DNA of 64,000 nucleotides, taken from NCBI GenBank assembly GCA_016271365.2, contig CM057454.1, positions 694,725,501-694,789,500 on the forward strand, given 5' to 3'. Below the pieces are notes generated by a model that saw only the letters and a list, made by a program, of their open reading frames with translations, did no database searches and had not been told where the DNA came from. A program made the position numbers and the translations under genes. Of the stretch, positions 12,569-23,940 are shown piece by piece; within the stretch, counting starts at the first letter, position 1, and every line of letters starts with the position of its first letter. Origin of the DNA: Neoceratodus forsteri (lineage: Eukaryota > Chordata > Ceratodontiformes > Ceratodontidae).

Positions 12569-13509
12569 TTAGGCAGTATCTTTCTGAAAAAGTTTATGTT
12601 TATTATTGTTTCTAACAATCATTCTCCCGTAGTTTCTTAACCATACTAAGTCCCAAGCATATTCAGGTAGCCTTTTACCTTTTAAAATTAGTAAAATAGT
12701 CTGAAGTCTACTGTCAGGACAGCTGGGGAAAACAACTATCTCTTTTTGTTCAGCAAGAATCATATTTCTATAGATTTTTTTCTGTCTGTTATTTGAATTT
12801 GTGCAGGGGTCAAATTCCATTTGATAAGATTTTTTATATGTTCTATCCCTGTCGTAGATATAGTCGTGATATTACTAAGTAACCTTACTCTATTTTGAAT
12901 CCAAGGTGTCATGCTGGAGACAGCCATTCTAATACTAATGGCTTCCATATTCATACCCCAGGTTTTATAGCCATACCAAAATTATAACTGATAAAGGTAC
13001 TATAAAAGAAGGCCATTGGATTTACTATATTAACTCCTCATTCTTCTAGTGGTCTATAGGTGAACTCCCTTTTAATAGGATTTAAGTGACTGCCCCAAAA
13101 GGCCTGGAAAAAAGTACTAAAAAGAGAAGTCATCACAACTTGGGGGTAGCTGATATATAGAAAAATAGGAATCAAAAGGGAATTAATCAAAGTTACTGTG
13201 TTCTTTTTTGAAATTTGTATCCCTTTCCATCCAGAAACCATTTTATTTGCTTTTGTCCTAGCAAATATCCCAGTTTTGTTTTGCTAAGTCACCTATACCA
13301 AATTTGACCCCTAATTTTTTAATTGGTTCCTGCATAATAATAACATCAGCAACATTTTCTGTACTGGGCAAAGGGACATCTCCTAAAATTGTCCGTAAAC
13401 TTTTATCATAATTTATTTTTGCCCCAGACATATTTGTATGTCTCTCTAAAGCATTTGTGAGAGCTCCTTCCAATGTATCTGGATGTAATAATAATACATT
13501 ATCCCTTGA
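12569..13509 (-). pseudogene. Tx1-clade L1 LINE, ORF2: 3' half
   Basis: Read on the minus strand this starts right after the RT catalytic box, at DNVLLLHPDTLEG (~13,507), the position normally following YADD. It continues through LTNALERHTNMSGAKINYDKS (~13,455-13,393). A frame break leads to the RT thumb/C-terminal block, with KGIQISKKNTVTLINSLLIP (~13,225) and FFQAFWGSHLNPIKREF (~13,120). A last frame runs down to 12,569. The clade is called from resemblance to vertebrate Tx1/L1 ORF2 C-termini. The 5' half, ending exactly in GYADD, is at 42,623-44,711 on the same strand, so I infer that one LINE was split by the Ngaro insertion. The 3' UTR boundary is not visible. Confidence 0.75.
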
Positions 13510-13573
13510 ACTGCCCTCAGAAATGAACCACAAACACACCATTTTTAAATCTTTGGATGCTCGTTGGTAGACA
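13510..13573 (-). repeat. Outer end of Ngaro repeat B2, separated by the hAT insertion
   Basis: CAGAAATGAACCACAAACAC and the following ~45 bases match 27,672-27,727, the part of repeat B1 next to A2. Here it abuts the Tx1 3' half on one side and the hAT terminus on the other. It is therefore the missing outer end of B2. The last eight bases, GGTAGACA (13,566-13,573), are the left copy of the hAT target duplication. Confidence 0.75.
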
Positions 13574-13663
13574 CAGTGCCATAAGAAGGCATTTTGTTGC
13601 CCTGGGTAAGACTCTAAGTTTGCACCCCCCTAAGAAAAGAGCCGGGTGTCTGCCCCCAGAAGT

Positions 13664-14440
13664 TATAAGGGATTTATATGCTCTGTGGTGAGTTTTGGGG
13701 CCTTTTCAAAGAAAAAACATACTTTTGTTACAGTTCCCTACCCCTGATTTCAGGGAGGGAATATTTTGCTCCCACGGAATATGAGATGTGGGAGACTCTG
13801 AGTGGGTGGTATAAAGTGTGCAGCCACAATTGTTGTGGATGAGTGGCTGACCAAGAATGCCATCAACCACCCACCCTATATGTATTTCAGAAATATATTA
13901 TGACAGATTGCTACATAAAGCATGGGGGTCTGGGGGCTGCAAGGCCCACAGAAGCTCTGAGGGGTTTACATACCCTGTGGTGAGTTTTGGGGCTTTTCTT
14001 GAAGAAAAAACATACTTTTGTTACAGTTCCCTACCCCTGATTTCAAGGAATATTTTTCTCCCATGGAATATAAGATGTGAGAGACTCTGACTGGGTGGTA
14101 TACAGAGTGTGCAGCCACAACTGTTGTGGACAAGTGTCTGACCAAATTTGCCATCAGCCACCCACCATATATGCATTTCTGAAATGTACTGTGAAAGATT
14201 GCTACATAAAGCATGGGGATAGAGGTCCTCTAGACCCACTAAAGCTCTTGGAGGGAGACGGTTACATGCTGTAGCTTGATTTGGTAGTTGTGGGTCACCT
14301 ACTACTGAATCAATCCCCTACTGAACCAAAACACACTTGTGTTATGTTCTTCCGAATTGAGTATCCCTAGCAACCCCTGATTTCAGATATTTTTTTCATC
14401 ATGGAATCAGAACAAACTGTGTTATAAAGTGGCCAAATGA
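13664..14440. repeat. Tandem repeat, ~292-bp period, subterminal in the hAT
   Basis: TGTGGTGAGTTTTGGGG occurs at 13,684 and 13,976 (292 bp). Both are followed by AAAAAACATACTTTTGTTAC, GTTCCCTACCCCTGATTTCA, GTGTGCAGCCACAA and CATAAAGCATGGGG. A decayed third copy runs from ~14,250 to 14,440. It lies between the hAT left terminus and the transposase 3' end. Confidence 0.85.
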
Positions 14441-14910
14441 GAACCAGTGGTTAGTATTTAAATTAAAGTCACAGTTTGCTAACAGAGTTTGCTAGCATTA
14501 GAAAGTAATGCAGATGCTGATGCCAGTTTAGTACTCCAACTTAATTGATAAATATGTAAAATGTGAGAATTGAACAATCCATACAACACTTAGTAACAGT
14601 TACACAGCAATACAAGATATGGAGCTGGAGCTGAATGAACCAAAGCCCCACACGCAACAGCATGGGCCACTGAGTACTAAACCAAAAACCTCAAGGCAAT
14701 CAGGACATGAGGGGAAACCTGGTAACTGAAGAGAAGTGATGGATGCTATATACTTTCATGCAAGTATGTTATTTCAATCCGAATCGCATATCCACAGTAG
14801 TCAGATACAGCTAACACATTTCACAATTGTCTGTCTGGTCTATGTGTGAACCTTTCTTGCCTTCAAAGAGGCAAATTCGTCAATGACTTTGTCAAAGTTA
14901 ATGGCACTGG
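14441..14910. other. No recognisable gene (hAT 3' flank)
   Basis: About 470 bases between the tandem repeat and the transposase C-terminus. No ORF or repeat that I can define. Confidence 0.4.
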
Positions 14911-17511
14911 CTACAGCATTTTCAATAGACAGTATAGTGAGATTTGATAGTCTTTCTTGTCCCATAGTGACCTTAAATAGGTCTTGGTCAGCTTCAGTTT
15001 GCTGAAACTACGTTCGCAGGAAGCAACAGTTACAGGGAGTGTCAAGAAGAGTTGGAGAGCAATTTTAATGTTTGGATAGGAAGTACTCAAAGACCATTTG
15101 TGAATGAGCTTAAACAAGCTGAGGGGTGTGGCATTAGAAAAATTGGGCAGTACTGAAGCTGCCTGAAATTTGAAGCTCTCTACCTCATATACTATTTCAC
15201 AAGCATCTAGATCCTTAGAATATTTCATTGCCAGATCTGCTGCACATTTCTTTAACTCACTAACTTCCATTGTTGAGTAATATCCCTGTAAGGAAGTTAA
15301 AGTCAGCAGCCACTTCAGACAGTGCCTCATACCTCCACTGAATCTGTGAAGTGAGGGTGTCTAGAACATTATTGAACTGCATTTTGAAATCCTGCTCAGC
15401 AGAAATCAAGTGCCCTTCATCTTCAACGTTCTCATCGGCCATCATTTTCACCTTTTTTTTTCTTTTTTCTGTGAATTCAGCATTCAGTGACATCTGTTCA
15501 GCAAGTTCTGCTGCATGTTGTACAGCATCATGTATGCCATCATCCCTCATGTGCTGCAGTGCATTCCTTAATCTACTGATATGTTTTGAGGCACTATCAA
15601 CAGGCAATCCCTTACATTGCAACAGTTGGTTTACTCATTCAATCAGGTTCAGTATTTTGTCCCACATTGCTAAGGTACAAAGAAATTTGAAATCTATCTG
15701 CTTGATTAGGCTCTGGGCTGTTGACACCATGTAGGCAATGGTTGCATCTTCACTTATTTGGTACAATGCCTTTAAGACATCCAGTATTTTAAAGTGATGG
15801 GAGTGAACTGCGTGAAACTTTAAAGACCATCTTGTTTGAGTGTGACCCTTCAGAGTGACCTTTACTGCTTGGGACATCACCTTCCAATGGCTTGTTGAAG
15901 CTACAAAGAATGCAAATAATCTCTGCACTGTGCCAAAAAATTATATCATGTCCACTGATACACTTGTAGCATGCACCCAAACTAAATTAAGAGAATGAAC
16001 TGCACATGGGACAAATCTGGCATGTTCATTCACTTGTGCTATACGGGCTTGCACACTATGATACTTTCCTGCCATATTAGCACCGTTGTCATACCCTTGG
16101 CCACAACAATTAGCTATATCTAAGCCATCATCACTTAATTTCTTTTCAATTTCTGAAGCTAGCCCACTTTCTGTCTTTTCATGTGAGATGATGAAATCAA
16201 TGAAACTTTCCTCAACACTGTAATTCATATCCTGTATCCTCACATACCGAATTATTTGAGACATTTGCTCCTTGTGAGCCACATCTGGCGCACAATCAAA
16301 CATAATAGAGAAATACTTTGCCTCCTTAATTTTTGTGATTATTTCACGTCTCACAGTGGAACCCAGCAAGTTAATAAATTTGTTCTGAATTGTAGGAGAA
16401 AAATAAGTGGTAGACCCATTCTTATGGTTGGCAACGTGCCTTGCAAGCTCCAGATTATAGTGAATAATCAGTTCTAGCAAATTTTAAAAAATTCCAGAAT
16501 GTGTGTGTCTGATCATCTCTGTGGACCCCCTAAGAGCCAAGTTGTTCTTTGTGCAGAAGAGAATAGCATCAAGAATAATTTTCAGAATGGTACGCCACTT
16601 TTCTTTTTCTGAGGCAATTGACCTTTGCAGTTGATCATCTATTGTGGCCCCAGTCTTCAAGCGCATTTCAAAATTCTTCCAACATAAATAACTGCTGCGG
16701 TCTTCAGGGGAGTTTTCATGATCTGGAATTCTGGGATTTAAATGTCTTCAGTCACAAAATCCTTTTTTTGGATTTGCTAGACTCGATGTAGTGGATGATT
16801 TTTTTGCAAACAGCATGGATGGGAAGCAATAGATAGCTTTCTTGGTCTCACCATACATTAGCCATGTGTGTTCCACAGTTTGTCCATTAGGAAGAATTTT
16901 TTGTGAACCAATCCCAATAAAAGCGCCTGCCATCATCAGATGCTGAGAAACTAAAATCAGCATTTTCTTTTGTTTAGGGCCATGTTCCACCAAGCAACAT
17001 CTAACTTTGTCAGTCATGTCAGACCATGATGTTGGGTCATTAAAATTAAGTTGGATTACTGAACTGGCAACAGCATCTACATTACTTCCTAATGCAAGAT
17101 CCTCTGTATATTTTTCAAAGCTGCATGCAGACAGTGTCGGCTGGCAATCATCATCTTCTTCTTTTTCTTCAACTTCTTCTTCTGTAATATTGCCCTCAAC
17201 ATCTGTCTCAGTAGGGGTAGGCTCATCGATGTCAATTGGTGTTGCTACTGATGGAGTCGCTGAACTTCCCTCCGGCTCCTTAGAGTTAGTAAGCCAATTT
17301 TGCCACTGCTGGGAGAGAGTATTCAATTTTCTTCTTCTCTTGCTTTCCTCAGTTTTTTAAACTCTGCCCCGATGGTTTCTTTGGTGGCATCTTCAAGAAT
17401 CATGCCTTCCTTTACAAAATACTGAAGAGAGAAGTGTACAGTATAATAGGTGTACTTAACTTCACAGCATCCCAGTTGATGTCCTATCCAGTTTCCTGTT
17501 TGTGTAATCAA
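14911..17511 (-). pseudogene. hAT transposase, ZMYM/DUF4371 type
   Basis: A nearly complete but broken transposase of the kind related to ZMYM1-like and TTF-finger hAT proteins. In order on the minus strand: a short leader (17,511-17,323); an acidic linker and a TTF-type zinc finger region with HTWLMYGETKKAIYCFPSML (~16,870-16,800); a DUF4371/RNase H-like core at 16,666-15,941, with first catalytic Asp in SIMFDCAPDVAHKEQMS (~16,305) and second Asp in CCGQGYDNGANMAGKYHSV (~16,110); an insertion domain (15,928-15,260); and a C-terminal dimerisation domain with third catalytic residue Glu in VASCERSFSKLKLTKTYLRS (~15,030). The acidic triad is thus still present. Frame changes near 17,323, 16,748, 15,941, 15,630 and 15,330 make it non-functional. 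It sits inside the CAG-ended hAT at 13,574-26,800 and is presumably its own transposase. Confidence 0.88.
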
Positions 17512-17548
17512 TAAGGCACAACAGGGTGTGGGTTACTGGGGTTCTACC

Positions 17549-17953
17549 CATGCCTTGTGTGGTGTGTCTCGAGATGCAGCCAAGTGTCTTAACATAACTA
17601 CACAAGAAGTGGGACAAGTTATTGACTGGGATGCTTTGAAATTAAGTCATGTGAGATGTTTTGAGCAATGAGGTTACAAGATTTTCCTACACCATTGTAT
17701 AATTTGCCAGTAAGACCTCAGGTGTGACAGCAGTGCTTGTTATCACTGATCACTGCATTACATGAAATCAAAACACTAATCAATGAGCATCTCAAGTTGG
17801 CTGCACAGTGCTCATGTTTCTATAGTAGCTAGTCTATAGAATCAAAATAATGCACTTAAGTTTAGTGCATGTGTAGTAGTCAGATTTACACACTTCTTGT
17901 GAGTTAATAAACTCACTTGGCTGTGCCTTGTGATACACCACCCAAGGCGTATG
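17549..17953. repeat. Foldback, ~65-bp arms
   Basis: CATGCCTTGTGTGGTGTG... GCAGCCAAGTG... ACAAGAAGTG on the left (17,549-17,615) is matched by the reverse complement of 17,885-17,953 (CATACGCCTTGGGTGGTGTA... CACAGCCAAGTG... ACAAGAAGTG). The ~270 bp between show nothing recognisable. Probably a non-autonomous DNA transposon. Confidence 0.65.
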
Positions 17954-18142
17954 TAAATCTTGCAACAACACATGCACTGTTGTACACTATTGCTTAAATC
18001 CAGCCTTGTCAAAATGCTGTTGTACCAAAGTTCATGTGAAGACATTAATACCATACCATACCATTTCTATCTGTGATAGGACATCGGCATTATAGAACCT
18101 CGAGAGAATGCTGAAGATCAGAAGACAGTTTCATTGTGCAAG

Positions 18143-18144
18143 AT

Positions 18145-18200
<56 letters not shown>
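18143..18200. repeat. (TA)n microsatellite
   Basis: Alternating TA with one AAT interruption near 18,155. Confidence 0.95.
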
Positions 18201-18203
<3 letters not shown>

Positions 18204-18204
18204 T

Positions 18205-18430
18205 TAATTGTTAGACTTTGCTAACAGGGTTAGGTCTACTCGGCACAAGTGCCTCATTTCAGGGGTGGCCTGGGAACACTGGGGCAGTTAAATGACTTGC
18301 TGCTGAGACTCAGAGTCACACAGTATGCAAGTGGAGGTTGTGGTAATCAAACCAAGACTGCTGGATGACAACAAGCTCAAAATTAACAGCTCATTACTCT
18401 AACCTCTGGGCTATATAGCCAGTCCCTTGA
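18205..18430 (-). mobile_element. tRNA-derived SINE, second family
   Basis: On the minus strand it opens GGGACTGGCTATATAGCCCA (A-box-like) followed by GAGGTTAGAGTA, and has GGTTTGATTACC as a B-box-like motif ~75 bases later. It ends near the TA microsatellite with AACAATTAAAATAA, as SINE tails often do. It differs in sequence from the SINE at 10,316 and 47,196. Family not identified. Confidence 0.6.
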
Positions 18431-19245
18431 CTAAAGTCATTTGACTGGCTTGGCTGTTAGGATCAGCTTTACATTAATCCATGTTCAATGAACTGTCATG
18501 TACAGCCTGATTACCATGGCATATTGATTCTTCCTGAGTTTTTAGCATTCCATCCTGTCACTGCTGACTGACTGGAATGCTGCACTCTGATTTTCAGCCA
18601 ACATTCCTAAACTGTTGGTGGAAGAACTTTTTTCTCAAATATCTCTGTTTAAATTATATAAACAGCTGACATTATTGTAAGATTGACTTTTAAGAAAAAA
18701 GTTCTTCTATTAACAGTTTTTGAATGATGGCTTAAAATCACAAAGCAGCATTCCAGTCAATTTTTAACTCTAGGCTACAAAAAACATTCATAAATCATAC
18801 TTGTAAAACTTTTCTTTTGAATACATTTCTATAATAGCAATAAGGCTGTCACAGGAGTTAGAGTAACAGCCAGTTAATTACAACCTAGGGGCAAAATGTC
18901 GCTGGGCCACCTGTCTCATGCCTCATATTACATTGACATTCCTAGATAGTGGTTAATGACTATTAATCTAGCCTCAGGGTGTTCCTTATTGCTTAGTAAC
19001 TCATTGCCATGCTATCCAACCACCATTGCTATGGTACTGCCCCTACTTCCCCTACCCCCAACCTGAAGAGTCAGACAAACTACCAGTGAATGCTACACAA
19101 ATTCAATCATGATACATCCATCACCGAATTTAAAAACACATTGACTTAACTTTAATAAGACTGACTGTTGGAGCTGACTCCTTGCATGGACTCTGTTGAC
19201 TGCTGCAACTTAGGTAGGACAGGAACTCTCTGATCTGATGGTGAT
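18431..19245. other. No recognisable gene
   Basis: AT-rich hAT-internal sequence. No ORF over 60 codons with a recognisable domain and no clear repeat. Confidence 0.4.
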
Positions 19246-19375
19246 GAAGTCCGCACTCAAGTTCGGGCCTACAAATGAAAGTTCACATTTAAATTAAGTA
19301 TATAACTTATTGCTATTTTCACTCAAGAGCAGAGCACCTCCTTACACACATACAGAAATTAAGAAATGAAGTACT
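19246..19375 (+). repeat. Dispersed direct repeat, copy 1
   Basis: The stretch from ACTCAAGTTCGGGCCTACAA through ATGAAAGTTCACA, TATTTTCACT and GCACCTCCTTA-ACACAT resembles 20,915-21,062 in the same orientation. Together the copies bracket ~1.5 kb containing two palindromes and a SINE head. Origin unknown; it could be an old segmental duplication. Confidence 0.5.
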
Positions 19376-19576
19376 AGTCATGGTTTCCATTGCTGATGTT
19401 TCTTTGGTAACCATGAAAAATAATCCTGGCTCCATATTACTTACTTTACCAGCTTTCAAGGGTGAAGCTGAGCTGACAGTGGGTTCTGCCAGAATTGATC
19501 AAAAATGTATATTTGAAAAGGGTCACCTCATCTTAAACTGCAAATTTAAACTGAATTATTAAATAGAGGATAATGC

Positions 19577-19718
19577 CTGATGTACCGGTGATAACCACGG
19601 TGTTACCTCAAGTGGCTTCTAGGGCATCAGTAAACCTTGAGAGCACAGCTAGAGAGGTTTGCCATTGCCCTATCAACCACAAGAGGTGATTATACTGTGG
19701 TTATCACCTGTACATCAG
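19577..19718. repeat. Short palindromic MITE (142 bp)
   Basis: Left arm CTGATGTACCGGTGATAACC; the right arm, reverse-complemented, reads CTGATGTACAGGTGATAACC, continuing CAC(G/A)GT. The arms are ~32 bp with few mismatches. No coding capacity. No clear target duplication. Confidence 0.75.
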
Positions 19719-20011
19719 TCATTGACATTTAGAGGGTATGGGACTCAATATGAGAAGTTAATCCCACCCTGAACACAATTAATCTAGCCTTACCTTATTA
19801 ATGAATCTGCACTATGGACACATAACTGTGTAGGAAAACAATTTATTATGATACACAGATTGAACTACAGCAGGACAAAACAGCACCAGAGTTAACATCT
19901 CTATCAGACATAGTGATCACTAGACTCAGCAACAGCAACGTGTAACAATTGGAATGATGTTATTAGAATGGAGAGCACTTATCATTGTCCCAATTTCTGC
20001 AGTTTATGTTG

Positions 20012-20078
20012 CTATGGTATTGATGTGATATCAAGAGGTTGTTCACCCCCTCTTGAGTATGTCACATCGATACCATGA
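20012..20078. repeat. Hairpin, ~28-bp arms
   Basis: CTATGGTATTGATGTGATA and TCAAGAGG on the left pair with CCTCTTGAGTATGTCACATC and GATACCATGA on the right around a ~10-base loop. An imperfect palindrome, either a minimal MITE or the remnant of one. Confidence 0.7.
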
Positions 20079-20249
20079 CAATAGGAGTGGATCTGCTCAT
20101 GCGGGGACGTGGGTCCTTTACACACATCACACAACAGATGGCTGCGGCACCAGCGGTGAGAGGTTCTTCCACATCTAATATGCTAGTGACAGTCCAGCAC
20201 TGTAATTCAACATTTGTAACACCATACAGTTCTCCCATACACAATCTGC

Positions 20250-20370
20250 TGGCCCGGTGGTGCAGAGGGCTGAGGCGCTGGATGCCACACCTCAAACTAC
20301 ACTGGCAACCCGGGTTCAGAAATGGACTCTGGTCATCGAAGCCTGGCCAGGGAAGGAGAAGATTGAGCAT
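20250..20370 (+). mobile_element. tRNA-like SINE head
   Basis: CTGGCCCGGTGGTGCAGAGG fits an A box and CCCGGGTTCAGAAATGG (~20,310) a B box at roughly tRNA spacing. The 3' extent is unclear; the sequence to ~20,780 may be its body. It differs from the two other SINE families here. Confidence 0.5.
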
Positions 20371-20914
20371 CTGGAGGACTGCTCTCCTCTCCTGGGGTGG
20401 GTTGGGTGGGAAGCACTGCTTCTGTAGAGGCCAGTGGTGGAGACCTGGGGTACTACTATGCAGCAACACAAGAGGGACAACCAAGAAAAGCCAGAAAACA
20501 ACTTCAGTGCCTGCTGGCTGATGGCCTCCACATTCTGCACACCCCTGAACATTTGGGAACCTGCTTCTTCACAGCAGCACCCCCAAGCTAGTAAAGGAAA
20601 TAGAGTGCTGGGGTTTACCCTTCCCCGGTTCCTTTCCCCTTGGAGGAGGAAGACCCAGCCAGAAATGAGTTACTAGTGTGGGATGACTTGGAGGGTTGGC
20701 TGCATTATGTGGTGTGAAGGCAGAGCTCGAGAAAGAGGATGGCCGGGAAGTGGAGAGGCCTGAAGGAGTGGCAGATGCCGGAGCATCATAGGAGGGTATA
20801 AAGATAACACAAAAACATAAATTCCAAATTTAAATTACCTTACCTTACTTACCTTATAAGACTCAGCTGAGTCACGTCGTTCTTGTCCACTCCAAGAGTC
20901 TTCTGCAGACTGTA

Positions 20915-21062
20915 CTCAATTTCAGAACTGGCTATAAAATGAAAGTCCACACATTACATTAAGTAGTAGTCTACTACAGTAGATAATCAGCTACAGTTAT
21001 ACATATTTATTATTTTCACTGAAAAGCATAGCCCCTCCTTAGACACATTACAGAGTACATTT
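20915..21062 (+). repeat. Dispersed direct repeat, copy 2
   Basis: ACTCAATTTCAGAACTGGCT then ATGAAAGTCCACACATT... TATTTTCACTGAAAAGC... CCCCTCCTTAGACACATT parallels copy 1 at 19,246-19,375. Confidence 0.5.
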
Positions 21063-21169
21063 CAGATTACCTAAAGCCTAAAAGTGGACATGCGTCTTAC
21101 AAGAAATTTGGAAATAGGGAGGGTGAGTGGGGGAGGGATGCTGGGACATGGGTGCAAGTCAGTAGAACA

Positions 21170-22197
21170 AAGAGGGGCTGTGGATATGGCCTACCTAGAC
21201 TAGCAGTTCCACACTGTCACAAATGATTAATAAACAAAAAAGCCAACCTGGGAGTCCATCCCAGAATGGTAAGTTAAGTAAAAAATTGCCTGGGCATGAG
21301 CAACAGGTCATAGGGTAATAGTAATCAACTAATGGAGTCCATGGCAAAAAAAGTGGGGGGTTACTAGTCATGTACTGTAGGGTTGGAATCTGTCCTCTCT
21401 ACTGTCTTTATAAGTGGCACTGCACTGCAGAGGGACTGGAAGAAAACGTATGCCTCCTTGCAGACAACACAAACATCTGCAACAGGGTTGATGCACAACA
21501 GGGGTGGAAAGGATGAGAAGGGACTGACTTGGCAAACTTGGATGAGTGGTCTAAAGTTAGATTCAGTGCAAAGAAGTGCAAAGTGATGCACCTGGGAAAC
21601 CAAAACCCAAGAGAAGACCACACATTTGGGTGGGGTGGTACTAAGTAAAATGGAAAAGGACCTGGTGGTAGTCATATCAGAAGATGACCTAAATGTGGGC
21701 AAGCAATTTGAGAAGGCAGTTATGAGCCAGAGCTCATGGATTCTCTGATGCATAGGGAAAGGCATCGCTAGTATAAAACAGGGGGTTGTCATCCCTCTGT
21801 AAAGACAATTGGTGTGAGACCCCATCTGGAGTACTGCTAAATGGTGCAAGAGTCTAACTTGTTTCAATATAAAAAAAAATAGTAGGACAAGAGGACACAG
21901 CATGAGATTAGAGGAGGCCGATTAAGGGGTATTGTGAGGAACTTCTTTTTCACAGAAAAGGTGGTGGATGCATGGAATAGTACGGCCGGGCCTACCTCAG
22001 GAAGTGGTGGATATGAATAAGTGCAGGGCTTCAAACAGGCACGGGATAGGGTAGGCATACGTGAGCAGTACAGATGAGTATGAATAGATAGGCCATTGAC
22101 AGAGTAAAGGTCTATGGCATATTCATAAGGTAGAAAAGAATGGGCAGAGTAGATGGGCCTTTGCAGTCCTTATCTGCCATCAACTCTGTTTCTGTGT
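21170..22197 (+). pseudogene. CR1 LINE fragment (RT to 3' end)
   Basis: A 5'-truncated CR1 copy. It starts within the RT region (GGGGCTGTGGATATGGCCTA, parallel to 57,860 and 24,721). It runs through a degraded RT (GACTGGAAGAAAACGTATGC, LRFSAKKC-like block) and ends in the CR1 3' UTR (GGGCAGAGTAGATGGGCC, then TCCTTATCTGCCATCAA). It has many stops and frameshifts and is more diverged than the copies at 24.4 and 57.5 kb. It encodes nothing usable. Confidence 0.8.
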
Positions 22198-22402
22198 CAG
22201 TCATCTGGCTGTTTATCATCAGCCTAGAGTATAGCAGCAATGGTCACTCCCAGTTCTGTTTGGGTGGGAGTGAGTCAGTTACTGATTCACTCCCTCCCAG
22301 ACAAAACCAAGAGGGACCCACCCAACCCAGCAAGTACATTACCACTAGTACTACTACTGGTGCTGCTACCCTCTAGGCTGAGGATAGTAATCAGATAACT
22401 GA

Positions 22403-22470
22403 CATAGACACATAGAGTTGATGGCAGATAAGGACCGCAAGGGCCCATCAAGTTAGTCTGTCCATTATAA
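22403..22470 (-). mobile_element. CR1 3' terminus, short fragment
   Basis: ACATAGACACATAGAGTTGATGG then CAGATAAGGACCGCAAGGGC is the reverse complement of the conserved CR1 3' end also seen at 40,571 and 59,000-59,066. Only ~70 bases remain. It faces the 3' end of the CR1 copy ending at 22,197. Confidence 0.75.
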
Positions 22471-22964
22471 TTACTGGAGTCAGGTGACACCACACTACAT
22501 TGAAGTGACTACTGGACTGGCTGGTTCTCTGTGACTGGGGCAGATAGCCCGCCGCCTCCGGTGACAGCTGAGCTAGATACAATACAACTGCATACAGTAT
22601 TATTCTGCTGTACTGTCCACTCAACTCCCAGAGTACAAAGCCTGCTGTACCTAGTTGTTAAAGTTTAAAAAAGTGGACAAGAGTGAGCAGCAGTGTCTGC
22701 CTGACATGATACATCAGCCCCCACCACTTACAATATAATCACAATTTACATGATACTATTTTTCCCCATGACCCTAGTCAGCTGCTGGGATTCAGTATAA
22801 TTGCAGGGCATTTGTTGAGGATGTTGAACCCACGGTGCACTTTTTTGGAAACTCCACACACTACAGTGGAGGCGTGATCATGCTGTGGGCATGCTCCTGT
22901 TGCAAGGTACAACTGCCTCAACAATCACTGAAACCTAGCAACAAGGGAACTCATAATTATTCTT
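22471..22964. other. No recognisable gene
   Basis: About 500 bases with no domain-bearing ORF and no repeat boundary I can define. Confidence 0.4.
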
Positions 22965-23545
22965 GACGGGGGTGTGGGGGTGTGAAGCCCCCCTACCAAA
23001 ATAGAAGAATTTTAAATTTTTCACTATGACTGCTTGTTTAACCTCCCCGTATAACGCGATGCAATAACTACAACTGACTGAAAATTGGCTGGAGCACAAC
23101 AATGTGCCAGGCTGCCAAACAGGTAGTGGAGAATGAGGATCCACAATAATTTAACTGCCTAGTTAGTTGTGAGGTTGCTTTATGTTTTGTAATATTCCAT
23201 GATACTTTTCCTGTGGGTGCGCTCCGCCCCCCCACCCCACAGGTAAAAAATACAACTTTATTAGTGCACCCATGATGTGTGTGTGGGGCAGAGCGCCCCC
23301 AAGGAAAGAATAATATCATGCAACACCACAAAACATAAGACCAGAAACCATAAAAAACTAAAGGCATTGGCACATTGCTGTGAATGTACAGTATGTAACA
23401 GGGGCAACTGTGGCATTTGTGGAGGATGTACCAGTTGTAGTTATTGCAGCAGGTTGTACGGGGAAGTTAACAGGCAGTCCCTTATTGTAAATGTAATTCT
23501 TGTAATTGGGGGGCTCCACCCCCAGTCATAATGGTATCTTGGTAA
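22965..23545. repeat. Foldback element, ~270-bp imperfect arms
   Basis: The left arm holds CGTATAACGC-ATGCAATAACTACAACTG (~23,049), then TTATGTTTTGT, then GTGCGCTCCGCCCCCCCACC. The right arm holds GTGGGGCAGAGCGCCCCC, ACAAAACATAAGACC and AGTTGTAGTTATTGCAGCA in mirror order. The centre is near 23,255. The G-rich outer ends (GGGGGTGTGGGGGTGTGAAG; GGGGGGCTCCACCCCCAG) also pair. No ORF of note. Confidence 0.7.
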
Positions 23546-23560
23546 TTATGGGAAGGGGGG

Positions 23561-23652
23561 AATAACTTCCTTCTTTATGAAAGGAGTAGTCTAGAAGAAG
23601 GCTAAGTTGAACTTACCACTTAGCCTTCTAGTCCTGTCATAAGGAAGTTATT
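23561..23652. repeat. Hairpin next to the foldback
   Basis: AATAACTTCCTT and TCTAGAAGAAGGCTAAG on the left pair with CTTAGCCTTCTAG and AAGGAAGTTATT on the right around TTGAACTTACCA. A separate palindrome directly abutting the larger foldback. Confidence 0.75.
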
Positions 23653-23865
23653 TCAGTTTAAATATCCCCATGTTGACCATTGCAATTGTTGTTGAGGTAA
23701 AAAAATACAGTTTCCTTTAATACATTTAATGTACTTACATTTAAACAACTTAGACTCAAGACTAGTTGAGTCTAAAGTAGTGGAATTTGAAATCATGTAG
23801 ACTCACTCTCAAAGGGAAGGGCATTTGTATTACATCAGCAAGGAAATTACAGAGTGCACAGAGGG

Positions 23866-23873
<8 letters not shown>

Positions 23874-23937
<64 letters not shown>
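23874..23937. repeat. (GT)n microsatellite
   Basis: About 32 uninterrupted GT units. Confidence 0.97.
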
Positions 23938-23940
<3 letters not shown>

